A stretch of 39,254 bases of DNA from Eubacteriaceae bacterium. Lineage in GTDB: Bacteria; Bacillota; Clostridia; Peptostreptococcales; Anaerovoracaceae. Positions 1 to 7,216 of this stretch are shown here, one piece after another. How positions within the stretch are numbered: position 1 is the first letter of the stretch; every line of letters begins with the position of its first letter. Under the pieces are notes generated by a model. The model saw only the letters and a list, made by a program, of their open reading frames with translations, was not told the origin of the DNA and did no database searches. The DNA lies in contig JALCRY010000019.1 of NCBI GenBank assembly GCA_022652985.1, positions 1 to 39,254 on the forward strand. Reading direction: 5' to 3'. Position numbers and translations under genes: made by a program.

Positions 1-2
1 GC

Positions 3-374
3 GATGAAAGGATCGCCAGCCCGTACGCGGATCATCCGGACATAGTAATGGCTCTCAACGGACCTGCCATAGACAAGTTCGAGCCTCCTATGGCCGAGGG
101 CGCTTCCCTGTTCGTCAACAGTTCTCTTGTCGATGACGACAGAGAATACAGAGACGACATCAAAGTCATCAAAGCACCTGTTACTGAGATCGCGCAGGGC
201 CTGCAGAGTGAAAGAAATGCCAACATCTGCATGCTCGGCAAGATAATAAAAGAAACCGAACTGTTCCCTATCGATGAGTTCGAAAGTGCCATGTGCGAGT
301 ACTTCGAAAAGCAGGGTAAAGGAAAGTTCAACTCCAAAAACGTCGAAGTCCTGAGAGCGGGTTTCGATCTGTAG
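3..374 (+). CDS. 2-oxoacid:ferredoxin oxidoreductase gamma subunit, C-terminal part (KorC/VorC-like)
   Basis: The window opens inside this gene; the frame starting at base 3 runs open to the TAG at 372-374, so the N-terminus lies outside. The visible 123 residues carry the family's late signature: a PDIVMALNGPAIDKFEP stretch followed by GASLFVNSSLV, matching the gamma subunits of 2-oxoglutarate or 2-oxoisovalerate:ferredoxin oxidoreductases. This soluble subunit helps form the thiamine-diphosphate enzyme that decarboxylates 2-oxoacids to acyl-CoA and passes electrons to ferredoxin. The internal ATG at 48 is not the start, because homology-like sequence continues upstream of it. The other subunits would be expected just upstream. 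The gene ends in a strong terminator, so it is probably last in its operon. Kor, Vor and Por substrates cannot be told apart from this fragment. Confidence 0.82.
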   Translation, partial: DERIASPYADHPDIVMALNGPAIDKFEPPMAEGASLFVNSSLVDDDREYRDDIKVIKAPVTEIAQGLQSERNANICMLGKIIKETELFPIDEFESAMCEYFEKQGKGKFNSKNVEVLRAGFDL

Positions 375-403
375 ATTTATTACATAATAGTATATCGGAG
401 AAG

Positions 404-434
404 ACAGACGGCAATCGGGTGCCGTCTGTTTTCG
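404..434 (+). terminator. Rho-independent terminator after the oxidoreductase gene
   Basis: A perfect 10-bp stem (ACAGACGGCA at 404-413 with TGCCGTCTGT at 420-429) closes a 6-base loop and is followed by TTTCGTTT. It starts 30 bases after the stop codon and ends just before the 3' end of the converging LOG-family gene, so it could serve both strands. Confidence 0.85.
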
Positions 435-435
435 T

Positions 436-972
436 TTATTGCCGGTTCAGGACTTCCAGCACTTCTTCTTTGCTGCTGCAAATGGTCACCATTTCTTCCA
501 GCGGGCGCGGCATGAGATGCTCGGCGTCGGCATGCTGCAGGAACGCATAAAGCTCGTCGTAAAAACCGTCGATATTAAATAAAATGATCGGCGCTTCGAT
601 CTCATGGATCTGTTTCAGCGCCAGTACCTCGAACAGTTCGTCGAAGGTCCCCATGCTCCCCGGTGCAGTAATAAAAGCGTCCGACAGTTCCACCATTTTC
701 GCTTTTCTCCCCGCCAGATCCTCGCAGGCGACAGTTTTTGTACACGCCGGATGCACCGTTCTTTTGTCCAGAAAAATACGCGGGATCACACCGGTGATCT
801 CTGCTCCCGCGCGTCCGAATCCGTCGGCCGCCGCTTTCATTAGTCCGTTGCTGAATCCTCCGAATACGAGATCGTGCCCCGCCCTGCCGAGAGCCTCCGC
901 CAGCTCCTCGACATTACTGTAATATGATTCTCTTCTGATGTCGGCAGATGCGCCGAAAATGCATATATTCAT
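436..972 (-). CDS. LOG-family protein (TIGR00730-type nucleoside 5'-monophosphate phosphoribohydrolase-like)
   Basis: A 178-residue cytosolic Rossmann-fold protein. It starts MNICIFGAS, has GGFSNGLM near residue 38 (family form GGGxxGLMG), an RKAKM segment near 89, and PGSMGTFDE near 103 (family form PGGxGTxxE). Characterised LOG proteins hydrolyse nucleoside 5'-monophosphates, for example cytokinin ribotides, to base plus ribose 5-phosphate; many bacterial members are annotated wrongly as lysine decarboxylase. Here Phe replaces the third Gly of the first motif and Ser the second Gly of the PGG motif, so activity is uncertain. I chose the ATG at 970-972 because CAGGAGGG lies 6 bases upstream; a longer frame reaches 1029 but would overlap the divergent promoter. 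It is divergent from the VanX-like gene. Confidence 0.85.
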   Translation of the reverse strand: MNICIFGASADIRRESYYSNVEELAEALGRAGHDLVFGGFSNGLMKAAADGFGRAGAEITGVIPRIFLDKRTVHPACTKTVACEDLAGRKAKMVELSDAFITAPGSMGTFDELFEVLALKQIHEIEAPIILFNIDGFYDELYAFLQHADAEHLMPRPLEEMVTICSSKEEVLEVLNRQ

Positions 973-991
973 CGTGATCCCTCCTGTTTTT

Positions 992-1011
992 ATTATAGCA
1001 TATGTTATAAT
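992..1011. promoter_or_regulatory. Back-to-back divergent extended -10 promoters
   Basis: This 20-bp block is almost a perfect palindrome, ATTATAGCATATGTTATAAT. Each strand reads TG-N-TATAAT: plus strand TATAAT at 1006-1011, minus strand TATAAT at 997-992. Extended -10 elements can work without a good -35, and none is visible. The minus promoter serves the LOG-family gene (start 972). The plus promoter places transcription start within a base or two of the VanX-like ATG at 1018. The two promoters share bases, so RNA polymerase probably cannot occupy both at once. Confidence 0.7.
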
Positions 1012-1017
1012 AGTGTC

Positions 1018-1776
1018 ATGATAAAACACGAATTTACAGAGCGGCCGATACCGGTTCCCGCGGGGCCGTCGGCTGAAGACAAAAAAATCGATATCGACAT
1101 ACGGGATTGCGGTGAGCCTGTCGTCTCCATGAATTACGGGCCTGCAAACATTATTTCCAGTTCACAGTACTTTATCCAGGGGCTCGCCGGCGCGCTGCCG
1201 GAATGTTACTGCCGCGAAGGCGTCATGCTGCGTCTTATCCGGGCGGCGGAAATGCTCCCTGACGGATACAAGTTTGTGGTTTTCGACGGCTGGCGTGCGC
1301 TGAAGCTCCAGAAATCGTTTTACGACGAGCACCGCAGAAGGCTGGCCGCGGCGGATCCTGCCCTTACGGAAAGCGAGCTCGACCGCAGGACTGTCGAATT
1401 CGTATCGCTCCCGAGCAGCGACGATCTGCACCCTGCCCCGCACAACACGGGAGGTGCGCTCGATCTTTCGATCGCGGATGAAAACGGTCTGCTGCTGCCG
1501 ATGGGCACACGTTTCGATTCTGACACCGACGAAGCGTCAACCTCCTATTACGAAGAACGCCTCGCTGCCGGCGCCGCACTGTCGGAAAACGACATTACTG
1601 CCCTGCGCAACAGACGATTCTTTTATCACGTCATGTTATCAGCGGGATTCGTGAATTACCGCCACGAATGGTGGCATTTCGATTTCGGTGATCCGCTGTG
1701 GGCAGTATCGACCGGCGCGGACTGCGCAGTCTACGGGCGCGCGAAGCCGGAGTTTGTCTGGCTCGACATCGACTGA
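1018..1776 (+). CDS. D-alanyl-D-alanine dipeptidase, VanX-like (peptidase family M15D)
   Basis: 252 residues, no signal peptide or membrane segment, so cytosolic. The zinc-site pattern is intact: DGWR at 90-93, HNTGGALD with H142 and D149, and EWWH with E217 and H220. The family is zinc D,D-dipeptidases that hydrolyse D-Ala-D-Ala; in vancomycin-resistant bacteria VanX removes the normal precursor dipeptide, and in others (DdpX) it recycles cell-wall dipeptides. No vanH or vanA ligase gene and no VanRS pair is nearby, so housekeeping peptide recycling fits better than glycopeptide resistance. No Shine-Dalgarno sequence precedes the ATG and a TATAAT ends 6 bases before it, so the mRNA is probably leaderless. 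Confidence 0.88.
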   Translation: MIKHEFTERPIPVPAGPSAEDKKIDIDIRDCGEPVVSMNYGPANIISSSQYFIQGLAGALPECYCREGVMLRLIRAAEMLPDGYKFVVFDGWRALKLQKSFYDEHRRRLAAADPALTESELDRRTVEFVSLPSSDDLHPAPHNTGGALDLSIADENGLLLPMGTRFDSDTDEASTSYYEERLAAGAALSENDITALRNRRFFYHVMLSAGFVNYRHEWWHFDFGDPLWAVSTGADCAVYGRAKPEFVWLDID

Positions 1777-1849
1777 CCCGCATAGGGGATAACATTTTTG
1801 TAAGTTTGCTTTATGTGACAATTTGCTAATGCAACGTCAACTCTGCAGA

Positions 1850-1858
1850 TGGTATAAT
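1850..1858 (+). promoter_or_regulatory. Extended -10 promoter of the efflux operon
   Basis: TGG followed by TATAAT (1853-1858) forms an extended -10 element about 118 bases upstream of the first efflux gene; the -35 region is poor. Initiation near 1865 would give a leader of about 110 bases holding the hairpin at 1916-1952. Confidence 0.55.
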
Positions 1859-1915
1859 TTCATTGTAGAGGAATACAAAAATGTGTGAAAATAATCTTAA
1901 AATCTGAATCACCTA

Positions 1916-1952
1916 GCCGCGGTGCCTTCGCCTGAAGAGCATCACGGCTTTT
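1916..1952 (+). promoter_or_regulatory. Leader hairpin with U-run (possible attenuator)
   Basis: GCCGCGGTGC (1916-1925) pairs with GCATCACGGC (1939-1948) with one mismatch and one G-U pair. CTTC and GAAG extend the stem inward, and TTTT follows. It stands between the promoter and the ribosome site (GGAGGA) of the TolC-like gene, where a terminator-like hairpin could modulate read-through. No alternative antiterminator pairing was worked out. Confidence 0.45.
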
Positions 1953-1975
1953 GATATTTATGCGGAGGATAGTAT

Positions 1976-3049
1976 ATGAAGAAAATAATTGCAGTAATGC
2001 TCTCTCTGTGCGTTTTGTGCTGCATCCCGGCGCCTGTCTTCGCCGCTTCGTCTTACGATGTATCGGTCAATACGATCGACGGCATCGTATCCGGTGCGAG
2101 CAACTATTCGCGCGCCGCGGTTTCACAGCTCAGCGCCGCGCAGACGGATTACAATAATGCCGTTGTAAAAATCAACAGCACAAACGCCAAAATCAACGCA
2201 TCGACCGATCCGGACGAGACCGCAGCTCTTAAGGAAGAACTCGCCGATCTGATAAAGGAACGCGATGCGGCGGCCCTCAACATCCAGCAGGTCTCGCTCG
2301 ACAATTCGCTGACGCTCGTTCAGCAGGGCGAGTCGGCCAAGGAGCAGTATCTGAAATATCTTGAATCGCTGAGTTCCAAGAAGTCGCTGCTCGTGAGCAT
2401 CGATGTTAAGAAAAACAGCGTATCCATTGCCCGGAAAAAATATAAAAAGGGCATGATCTCCCGCAATGATCTGACCAAGGCGAAGGAAGCGCTTGAAGAT
2501 CTGCAGGATCAGGTGCCGGATGCTGATTACGAGATACAGCAGGAGTACAATGCGCTGATCGATTCGCTCGGCGTTGCCGACGACAGCACGCTCAATGTCC
2601 AGCCGCTTTCCGGCGAGGATAAGGCGGCATTCGCGGCGGCCAAATATTACAGCTTCACCACCGACATGAACAGCGTCCTGGCCAATTCGCTCGAAATCAA
2701 AAAGGCCAATGCCAAAGTGAATGCACTCAGGAGCACCGGCGGTACCGATTACAGCAATGCGCTGTCCGATCTCGATACGCTCATGACGAAGACTCGGAAG
2801 TCGTTCCGCGATCAGTATGATTCGCTTCAGCATTCGATAGCGTCGATGAAATCTTACGACAGGAAGACAGCCCGCGCGAAGTCGGCAATGAAACAGGCCA
2901 AAAAGAAGTATCATTACGGCCTGATATCGAGAAACGAATACACGGCTTCAGTAAACGCATACAAAGAAGCAAAAACCAACGGTGAAAAGGCGATCACTTC
3001 GCTCTACCCGACGATAATGAAATATCAGCTTGCAGTCAAAGGCTATTGA
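1976..3049 (+). CDS. Exported TolC-like (outer-membrane-efflux-like) coiled-coil protein
   Basis: 357 residues, first gene of a four-gene efflux operon. A clear signal peptide (MKKIIAVMLSLCVLCCIPAPVFA) is probably cut after VFA near residue 23. The rest is mostly long alpha-helical coiled coil with two repeated modules: RKKYKKGMISRNDLTKAKEAL near 158 and KKKYHYGLISRNEYTASVNAY near 305. This Y-x-x-G-x-I-S pattern recurs in the helical barrel repeats of TolC-family proteins. It is shorter than true TolC (about 430-490 residues). In a one-membrane bacterium it cannot be an outer-membrane duct and may act as a secreted partner of the adaptor. GGAGGA lies 7 bases before the ATG. The adaptor gene follows after 15 bases. 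Confidence 0.7.
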   Translation: MKKIIAVMLSLCVLCCIPAPVFAASSYDVSVNTIDGIVSGASNYSRAAVSQLSAAQTDYNNAVVKINSTNAKINASTDPDETAALKEELADLIKERDAAALNIQQVSLDNSLTLVQQGESAKEQYLKYLESLSSKKSLLVSIDVKKNSVSIARKKYKKGMISRNDLTKAKEALEDLQDQVPDADYEIQQEYNALIDSLGVADDSTLNVQPLSGEDKAAFAAAKYYSFTTDMNSVLANSLEIKKANAKVNALRSTGGTDYSNALSDLDTLMTKTRKSFRDQYDSLQHSIASMKSYDRKTARAKSAMKQAKKKYHYGLISRNEYTASVNAYKEAKTNGEKAITSLYPTIMKYQLAVKGY

Positions 3050-3064
3050 TGAGGAGGCCCGCAG

Positions 3065-4279
3065 ATGAAAAAAATCAAGTTACCGAAAGTACCGAAGAAA
3101 GGCCCTAAGGATCCGGACAAAGTGAGATTTGCCCGCTGGAAAAAGATGTCGAAAAAGAAGAGAGTGCTGCTCACTCTCCTGGCTGTTGCCGTGATCGCCG
3201 GCGCCGGCTTCTACGCGCACAGCAGATCTGTCGCGGCGGACAACGTCGATTCATACAGTACGTCGACTCTCGAACGGACGGACGTCCTGCACGAAGTCAA
3301 GACAAGCGGAAAAATAGAAAGCACACTGTCCCAGAATATTACTGCCTCAGGCGAAGGCAAGATCATGAAGGTCTACGCCAAGGAAGGCGATCAGGTCACG
3401 AAGGGCGAAGCGCTTGCGCAGCTCGATACTTCTGCGGTCGACAAACAGATCGCGGATGCCGAAAAAGCTCATTCACAGGAAGTCAAAGCGGCCAGAAGCG
3501 CCATGGATACAGCACAGAGCGACTACGACGCCGCCAAGATGAATTACAAGGTCGGCGACATTTCGAAGCTCGAACTCGAAAAAGCCCGGACGGCGCTGAT
3601 CTCGGCCAGAAGCGATTACCGCGAAAAAACCAGCGACAATTCTTCTGTATCGACGCTTGAAGACCAGCGCGACGCCTGCACGATCAGAGCAACAGCCAAC
3701 GGAACTATTACTTCGGCGAATGCGACGGTCGGCTCCACTACCAGCGGTTCCCTCTTCACTATCGAAAACCCGAAGAGCCTGAAAATCAGTGTCAAGGTCA
3801 ATGAATACGATGTCAATTCGGTGAAGCCGGGCCAGACAGCGATCGTGAAGACCGAGATGACCGGCAGCCGCGAATTCAAGGGCAAAGTCACTCATGTTTC
3901 GACGACTGCTATTAAAAGCGAAGACGGAAAAACCGAGACGAGCGGCAAGGCTCAGTTCGCGGTCGCGATAAAGATCCTCAACCCTACCGAAAAAGTCAGG
4001 ATCGGCGGCAATGCGCGCGCAGCCATAGTGCTCGGCGGACGCAGGAATGTCCTGGCAGTAACGGTCGACAGTATTACAACAGACGATAACGGCGATCACG
4101 TCGTGTTCACCTACACGGGTTCAGGCGACAATGTTCACGCCAAAGCGATCAAGGTCGAGACCGGTGTAACGAATGATATCTATCAGGCTGTCACAGGCGA
4201 CGGCCTCAAGGAGGGCATGGAGATCCTCAATAATGCAGACGGCCTGACTGACGGGCAGAAAATAAAACTGGAGAGTTAG
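3065..4279 (+). CDS. Efflux adaptor (membrane fusion) protein, MacA/HlyD-like
   Basis: 404 residues. A basic N-terminus (1-33) precedes one membrane helix at about 34-51, so the bulk is outside the cell. Next come a biotinyl-lipoyl-like hairpin half (GEGKIMKVYAKEGDQVTKGE, about 97-116), a coiled-coil hairpin (about 123-190), the second lipoyl half (ATANGTITSANATVGS near 215), and a beta-barrel domain (near 240-330) with NEYDVNSVKPGQ. This is the usual order in MacA-type adaptors, which join an ABC permease to an exit partner. GAGGAGG lies 7 bases upstream. The gene is followed by the ATPase after 2 bases, so translation is probably coupled. Confidence 0.87.
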   Translation: MKKIKLPKVPKKGPKDPDKVRFARWKKMSKKKRVLLTLLAVAVIAGAGFYAHSRSVAADNVDSYSTSTLERTDVLHEVKTSGKIESTLSQNITASGEGKIMKVYAKEGDQVTKGEALAQLDTSAVDKQIADAEKAHSQEVKAARSAMDTAQSDYDAAKMNYKVGDISKLELEKARTALISARSDYREKTSDNSSVSTLEDQRDACTIRATANGTITSANATVGSTTSGSLFTIENPKSLKISVKVNEYDVNSVKPGQTAIVKTEMTGSREFKGKVTHVSTTAIKSEDGKTETSGKAQFAVAIKILNPTEKVRIGGNARAAIVLGGRRNVLAVTVDSITTDDNGDHVVFTYTGSGDNVHAKAIKVETGVTNDIYQAVTGDGLKEGMEILNNADGLTDGQKIKLES

Positions 4280-4281
4280 CG

Positions 4282-4977
4282 ATGGAAAACGCAGCGAAAA
4301 CACAGGCGGCGCACATCATTGAGATGTCGAACATACACAAGAGCTTTTATATCGGGACGCCTCAGGAGCTTGAGATCCTGCACGGCATCGATCTGACAGT
4401 CGACGAAGGCGAATTTATTTCGATCGTAGGCGCGTCGGGTTCCGGCAAGAGCACGCTCATGAATATCATCGGCGCGCTGGACAAGCAGACCGAGGGCGAA
4501 TACCTGCTGCGCGGAATAGATGTCAAATCCGCGGACGATGACCATCTGGCGGAAATGCGCAACAAGGAGATCGGTTTTGTTTTTCAGAATTTCAATCTCA
4601 TCCCGAGGATCAACGCCCTGAAAAATGTCGAACTGCCGATGCTGTACGCCGGCGACTCCACCGCGGAACGTACTGAAAAAGCCAGGGCATTACTGGAAAT
4701 GGTAGAAATGTCCGACTGGGTCACACACCAGCCGAACGAACTTTCCGGCGGCCAGAAGCAGAGAGTGGCGATTGCGCGGGCACTGGCCAACGACCCGGCG
4801 ATCATTCTCGCCGACGAACCGACCGGCGCACTGGATTCCCGGACCGGACATCTGGTAATGGATCTCTTCCACCGCATCAACAGGGACGGAAAAACGATAG
4901 TACTTATCACTCACAGTGAGGAACTGGCGGCTGAAACCGACAGGCAGATCACACTTAAGGACGGAAAGATATGCTGA
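4282..4977 (+). CDS. ABC transporter ATP-binding protein, MacB/LolD type
   Basis: 231 residues with every ABC motif intact: Walker A GASGSGKS at 50-57, Q-loop Gln 102, signature LSGGQ at 154-158, Walker B IILADEP with catalytic Glu 179, and switch His 211. The order and the [25 protein letters not shown] stretch (from residue 96) mark the MacB/LolD/FtsE subfamily, which drives mechanotransmission rather than classical substrate passage. It sits 2 bases after the adaptor gene and overlaps the permease by 7 bases. In E. coli MacB the ATPase and permease are one chain; here they are split, as is usual in Firmicutes. Substrate unknown: peptide, lipopeptide or antibiotic. Confidence 0.92.
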   Translation: MENAAKTQAAHIIEMSNIHKSFYIGTPQELEILHGIDLTVDEGEFISIVGASGSGKSTLMNIIGALDKQTEGEYLLRGIDVKSADDDHLAEMRNKEIGFVFQNFNLIPRINALKNVELPMLYAGDSTAERTEKARALLEMVEMSDWVTHQPNELSGGQKQRVAIARALANDPAIILADEPTGALDSRTGHLVMDLFHRINRDGKTIVLITHSEELAAETDRQITLKDGKIC

Positions 4978-6230
4978 TAGTTGAAAACTTCCTGCTTGCA
5001 CTGACAAGTCTCAAATCCAATAAAATGCGTGCCCTGCTCACGATGCTCGGTATCATCATCGGCATCTCCTCCGTGATCACGATAGTTTCGATCGGGAATT
5101 CCGTTTCGAAAAATATCGAAAACGAGATCAAACAGTCCGGGATGAACAACATTTCGGTCAGCGTCACAGCGCGCGACAGCGGAGACAACGAATCTTCAAC
5201 ATATGAAGGTCCGACAGCCGACGACATGTTCTCTTCCTCGTCCATAGGCGACTATGAACGGGAATATTCTTCTGATATCAAGGCCATTTCCTACGAAGAA
5301 AACATCGGCGACGGCGAAGCCAGGATGGATGCCGGCAAAGAAACGCAGAAAACCGTTACGGTAGACGGCGTCAACAACGGCTATTTTACAATGAACAACG
5401 TCAAGCTGCTCAAAGGCCGCAGCATCAATAAAAACGACGACGAGCACAGCAGCGATGTCGCAGTAATACCATCCAGCGTTGCGGATGCTCTTGCTTCGTC
5501 CAACGACAACCTCATCGGCCAGGAGATCAGAGTCGTATTCGACGATAAGATCCTGACATATACTATAGTAGGAATTTACGACGACTCCACCAAGAGCGGC
5601 AGCATGTTCGGCGGCTACCAGAGCAATCCGACGATGTACATCCCGGCCACCGCGGCCATGGATGCCAACAGCAGCAGCGGCATCCAGTTCTTCAGTGTTA
5701 TGCCGTCTTCGGCGAACAGCGCTTCGAAACTCAGTTCCGAGACCGAATCATATTTCAAGAAGCTCTATAAAAGCAACAAAGACTTCACCGTCGATGTCTA
5801 CAACGCTCAGAAAGACGTCAACGATGTCATGTCTTCGATCAACAAGATCAAAGCGGCCATCGCAGTAATAGCCGGCATCGCCCTTCTGGTCGGCGGCATC
5901 GGCGTCATGAACATCATGCTCGTATCCGTGACCGAACGGACGCGCGAGATCGGCGTGCGAAAAGCTATCGGCGCCAAACGCAGCCACATCAAGACCCAGT
6001 TCATCATCGAGGCGATGATCATCTGCGGCATCGGCGGCATCATCGGCATCATCCTCGGCCTCACAGTCGCGACCATTGTCGCCCTGAAAATGTCCCTGCC
6101 GGTCGCCATCTCGATCCCGGTCATAATCATCAGCGTCATGTTCTCCATGGGCATCGGCATATTCTTCGGCTTCTACCCGGCCAACAAGGCCGCGAAGCTC
6201 GACCCGATCGAAGCACTGCGCTACGAATAG
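4971..6230 (+). CDS. ABC transporter permease, MacB-like (MacB_PCD plus FtsX domains)
   Basis: 419 residues. One N-terminal membrane helix (about 22-44) leads to a large extracellular domain rich in Ser and Asp (about 50-275). Three C-terminal helices follow, starting at [20 protein letters not shown] (near 294). The cytosolic loop [20 protein letters not shown] (near 322) is the FtsX/MacB signature that couples to the ATPase. The gene ends with [17 protein letters not shown], also typical. Its ATG overlaps the ATPase stop codon, so the two are made together. It closes the efflux operon; downstream is the repeat-rich gap rather than a clear terminator. Confidence 0.92.
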   Translation: MLIVENFLLALTSLKSNKMRALLTMLGIIIGISSVITIVSIGNSVSKNIENEIKQSGMNNISVSVTARDSGDNESSTYEGPTADDMFSSSSIGDYEREYSSDIKAISYEENIGDGEARMDAGKETQKTVTVDGVNNGYFTMNNVKLLKGRSINKNDDEHSSDVAVIPSSVADALASSNDNLIGQEIRVVFDDKILTYTIVGIYDDSTKSGSMFGGYQSNPTMYIPATAAMDANSSSGIQFFSVMPSSANSASKLSSETESYFKKLYKSNKDFTVDVYNAQKDVNDVMSSINKIKAAIAVIAGIALLVGGIGVMNIMLVSVTERTREIGVRKAIGAKRSHIKTQFIIEAMIICGIGGIIGIILGLTVATIVALKMSLPVAISIPVIIISVMFSMGIGIFFGFYPANKAAKLDPIEALRYE

Positions 6231-6275
6231 CCTCAGCAGGCTCCGGCTTTGACGGCGCGGCAGGACACCGATGGC

Positions 6276-6410
6276 AGCGATGCGGCACCTCACCCTGCAG
6301 CGCGCACCCATCAATATAAAAGCGATGCGGCTCGTCACCCTGCAGCGCTCACCCACCAATATTAAAGCGATGCGGCTCGTCACCCTGCAGCGCTCACCCA
6401 CCAATATAAA
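6276..6410. repeat. Three tandem 45-bp repeats
   Basis: Exact end-to-end units at 6276-6320, 6321-6365 and 6366-6410, each beginning AGCGATGCGG and ending in AATATAAA or close to it. Units 2 and 3 are nearly identical; unit 1 has a handful of changes. The array starts 45 bases after the permease stop codon. The minus strand is open through it and would read a 15-residue repeat, but without start signals, so I treat it as non-coding. Confidence 0.9.
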
Positions 6411-6424
6411 ATAGAATCATTTTC

Positions 6425-6653
6425 AAATTATGCAAAACGCAACTTTTCAAGATGCTGTTTGCATAATTTTTTTGAAATAATTTTTTTAGCACCCTGAAAT
6501 TATGCAAACGATAGTGCTACAGGAGCACTTTGCATAAAATATTGAAAAAAATGGAAACGCGAGTGCGGCCTTTCGGAGAAATATTGAAGAATATCGAGAA
6601 ATAGTGCAGAAAGTATGCAAACGACTATCTGAAAACAGTGCTTTTGCATAATT
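6425..6653. repeat. Three successive hairpins on TATGCAAA / TTTGCATA
   Basis: Hairpin 1: AAATTATGCAAA (6425-6436) with its exact complement at 6458-6469. Hairpin 2: the same 12-mer at 6497-6508 with TTTGCATAA at 6529-6537, and an inner AGTGCT/AGCACT stem. Hairpin 3: TATGCAAA (6614-6621) with TTTGCATA (6643-6650). Six copies of one octamer, always as inverted pairs, in an AT-rich gene-free stretch point to a repeated structured RNA or protein-binding sites. Hairpins 2 and 3 also share the sequence AACGA just inside the left arm. Confidence 0.8.
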
Positions 6654-6853
6654 GAGTGGTTACCTAATTTTCTTATGATAATAACAGCGCCGATTACGCC
6701 GGATGGTGCCATAGTACCGGCAGTAATATGGAGACTCGCCTGGTCCAAGTCGTATGCATCTGCGGGCAGTGGTCTCGACGGCGACCGTATTGGCGGCGCA
6801 TGGTTTCTTGCGGGCCGCCAAACAGCCGGTGTACGGCCATTTAAAAAAAACAT

Positions 6854-6883
6854 TTGAATTTTCCCGGGGAAATCTGTTATATT
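6854..6883 (+). promoter_or_regulatory. Promoter of a short transcript upstream of the MFS gene
   Basis: TTGAAT (6854-6859), an 18-base spacer and TATATT (6878-6883) predict a start near 6890. A terminator-like hairpin follows at once, so either a very short RNA is made or the MFS gene is read only after escaping termination. Confidence 0.45.
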
Positions 6884-6899
6884 ATATATGTTGAGTAGC

Positions 6900-6934
6900 A
6901 AAAGCGTAAGTCCAAACGGACCTGCGCTTTTTTT
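6900..6934 (+). terminator. Rho-independent terminator or attenuator
   Basis: AAAGCG and CGCTTT form the base of the stem, GTCC and GGAC the top around an AAAC loop, and a run of seven T follows. It lies about 10 bases after the predicted start of the promoter at 6854-6883 and 280 bases before the MFS gene. Confidence 0.65.
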
Positions 6935-6938
6935 ATAG

Positions 6939-7192
6939 CCGCCGCAACCGGACGCAAGCGCGTACGTGATCGTCGACAGCAGACCGCCGCAACCGGACGC
7001 AAGCGCGTACGTGATCGTCGACAGCAGACCGCCGCAACCAAACGCAAGCGCGCACGTGGCCGCCGGCAGCAGACCGCCGCAACCGGACGCAGGCGCGTAC
7101 GTGACCGTCGTCAGCAGAACGGCGCGACTGCTGTTCAGACCGGGCATGAAAAGACCGTCGGCAGCAGACCGCTCCGCAACCGGACGCAGGCG
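6939..7192. repeat. Second 45-bp tandem array (about 5.6 copies)
   Basis: Units starting CCGCCGCAACC lie at 6939, 6984, 7029 and 7074, exactly 45 bases apart. A degenerate fifth unit runs from about 7119, and a sixth partial one (CCGCTCCGCAACCGGACGC) starts at 7169. The first two units are virtually identical and divergence grows to the right. The unit is G+C-rich and unrelated in sequence to the array at 6276-6410, although its length is the same. It ends about 25 bases before the MFS start codon, so it would form most of that gene's leader. Confidence 0.88.
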
Positions 7193-7216
7193 TCACACAG
7201 AAAAGGAAATGGAAAA

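Larger units (their letters stand above)
6231..7216. other. Gene-free 986-bp block between the efflux operon and the MFS gene
   Basis: Apart from the two tandem arrays, the three hairpins and the promoter-terminator pair annotated separately, the block holds one GCAGTAATR motif (6720-6728) and no believable gene. The short open frames that cross the arrays are products of a repeat length divisible by three and have no ribosome sites. Confidence 0.75.

Noticed and set aside
436-972. Annotation as lysine decarboxylase
   Set aside because: The motifs are those of LOG phosphoribohydrolases; the decarboxylase label is a known legacy error, and no PLP site is present.
1018-1776. Vancomycin-resistance role for the VanX-like gene
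   Set aside because: There is no adjacent VanH, VanA/B ligase or VanRS pair; similar dipeptidases occur in susceptible bacteria.
5748-6404. A 218-codon minus-strand frame over the permease 3' end and the first 45-bp array
   Set aside because: Most of it is antisense to a clear permease gene, there is no ribosome site, and the composition is that of a shadow frame.
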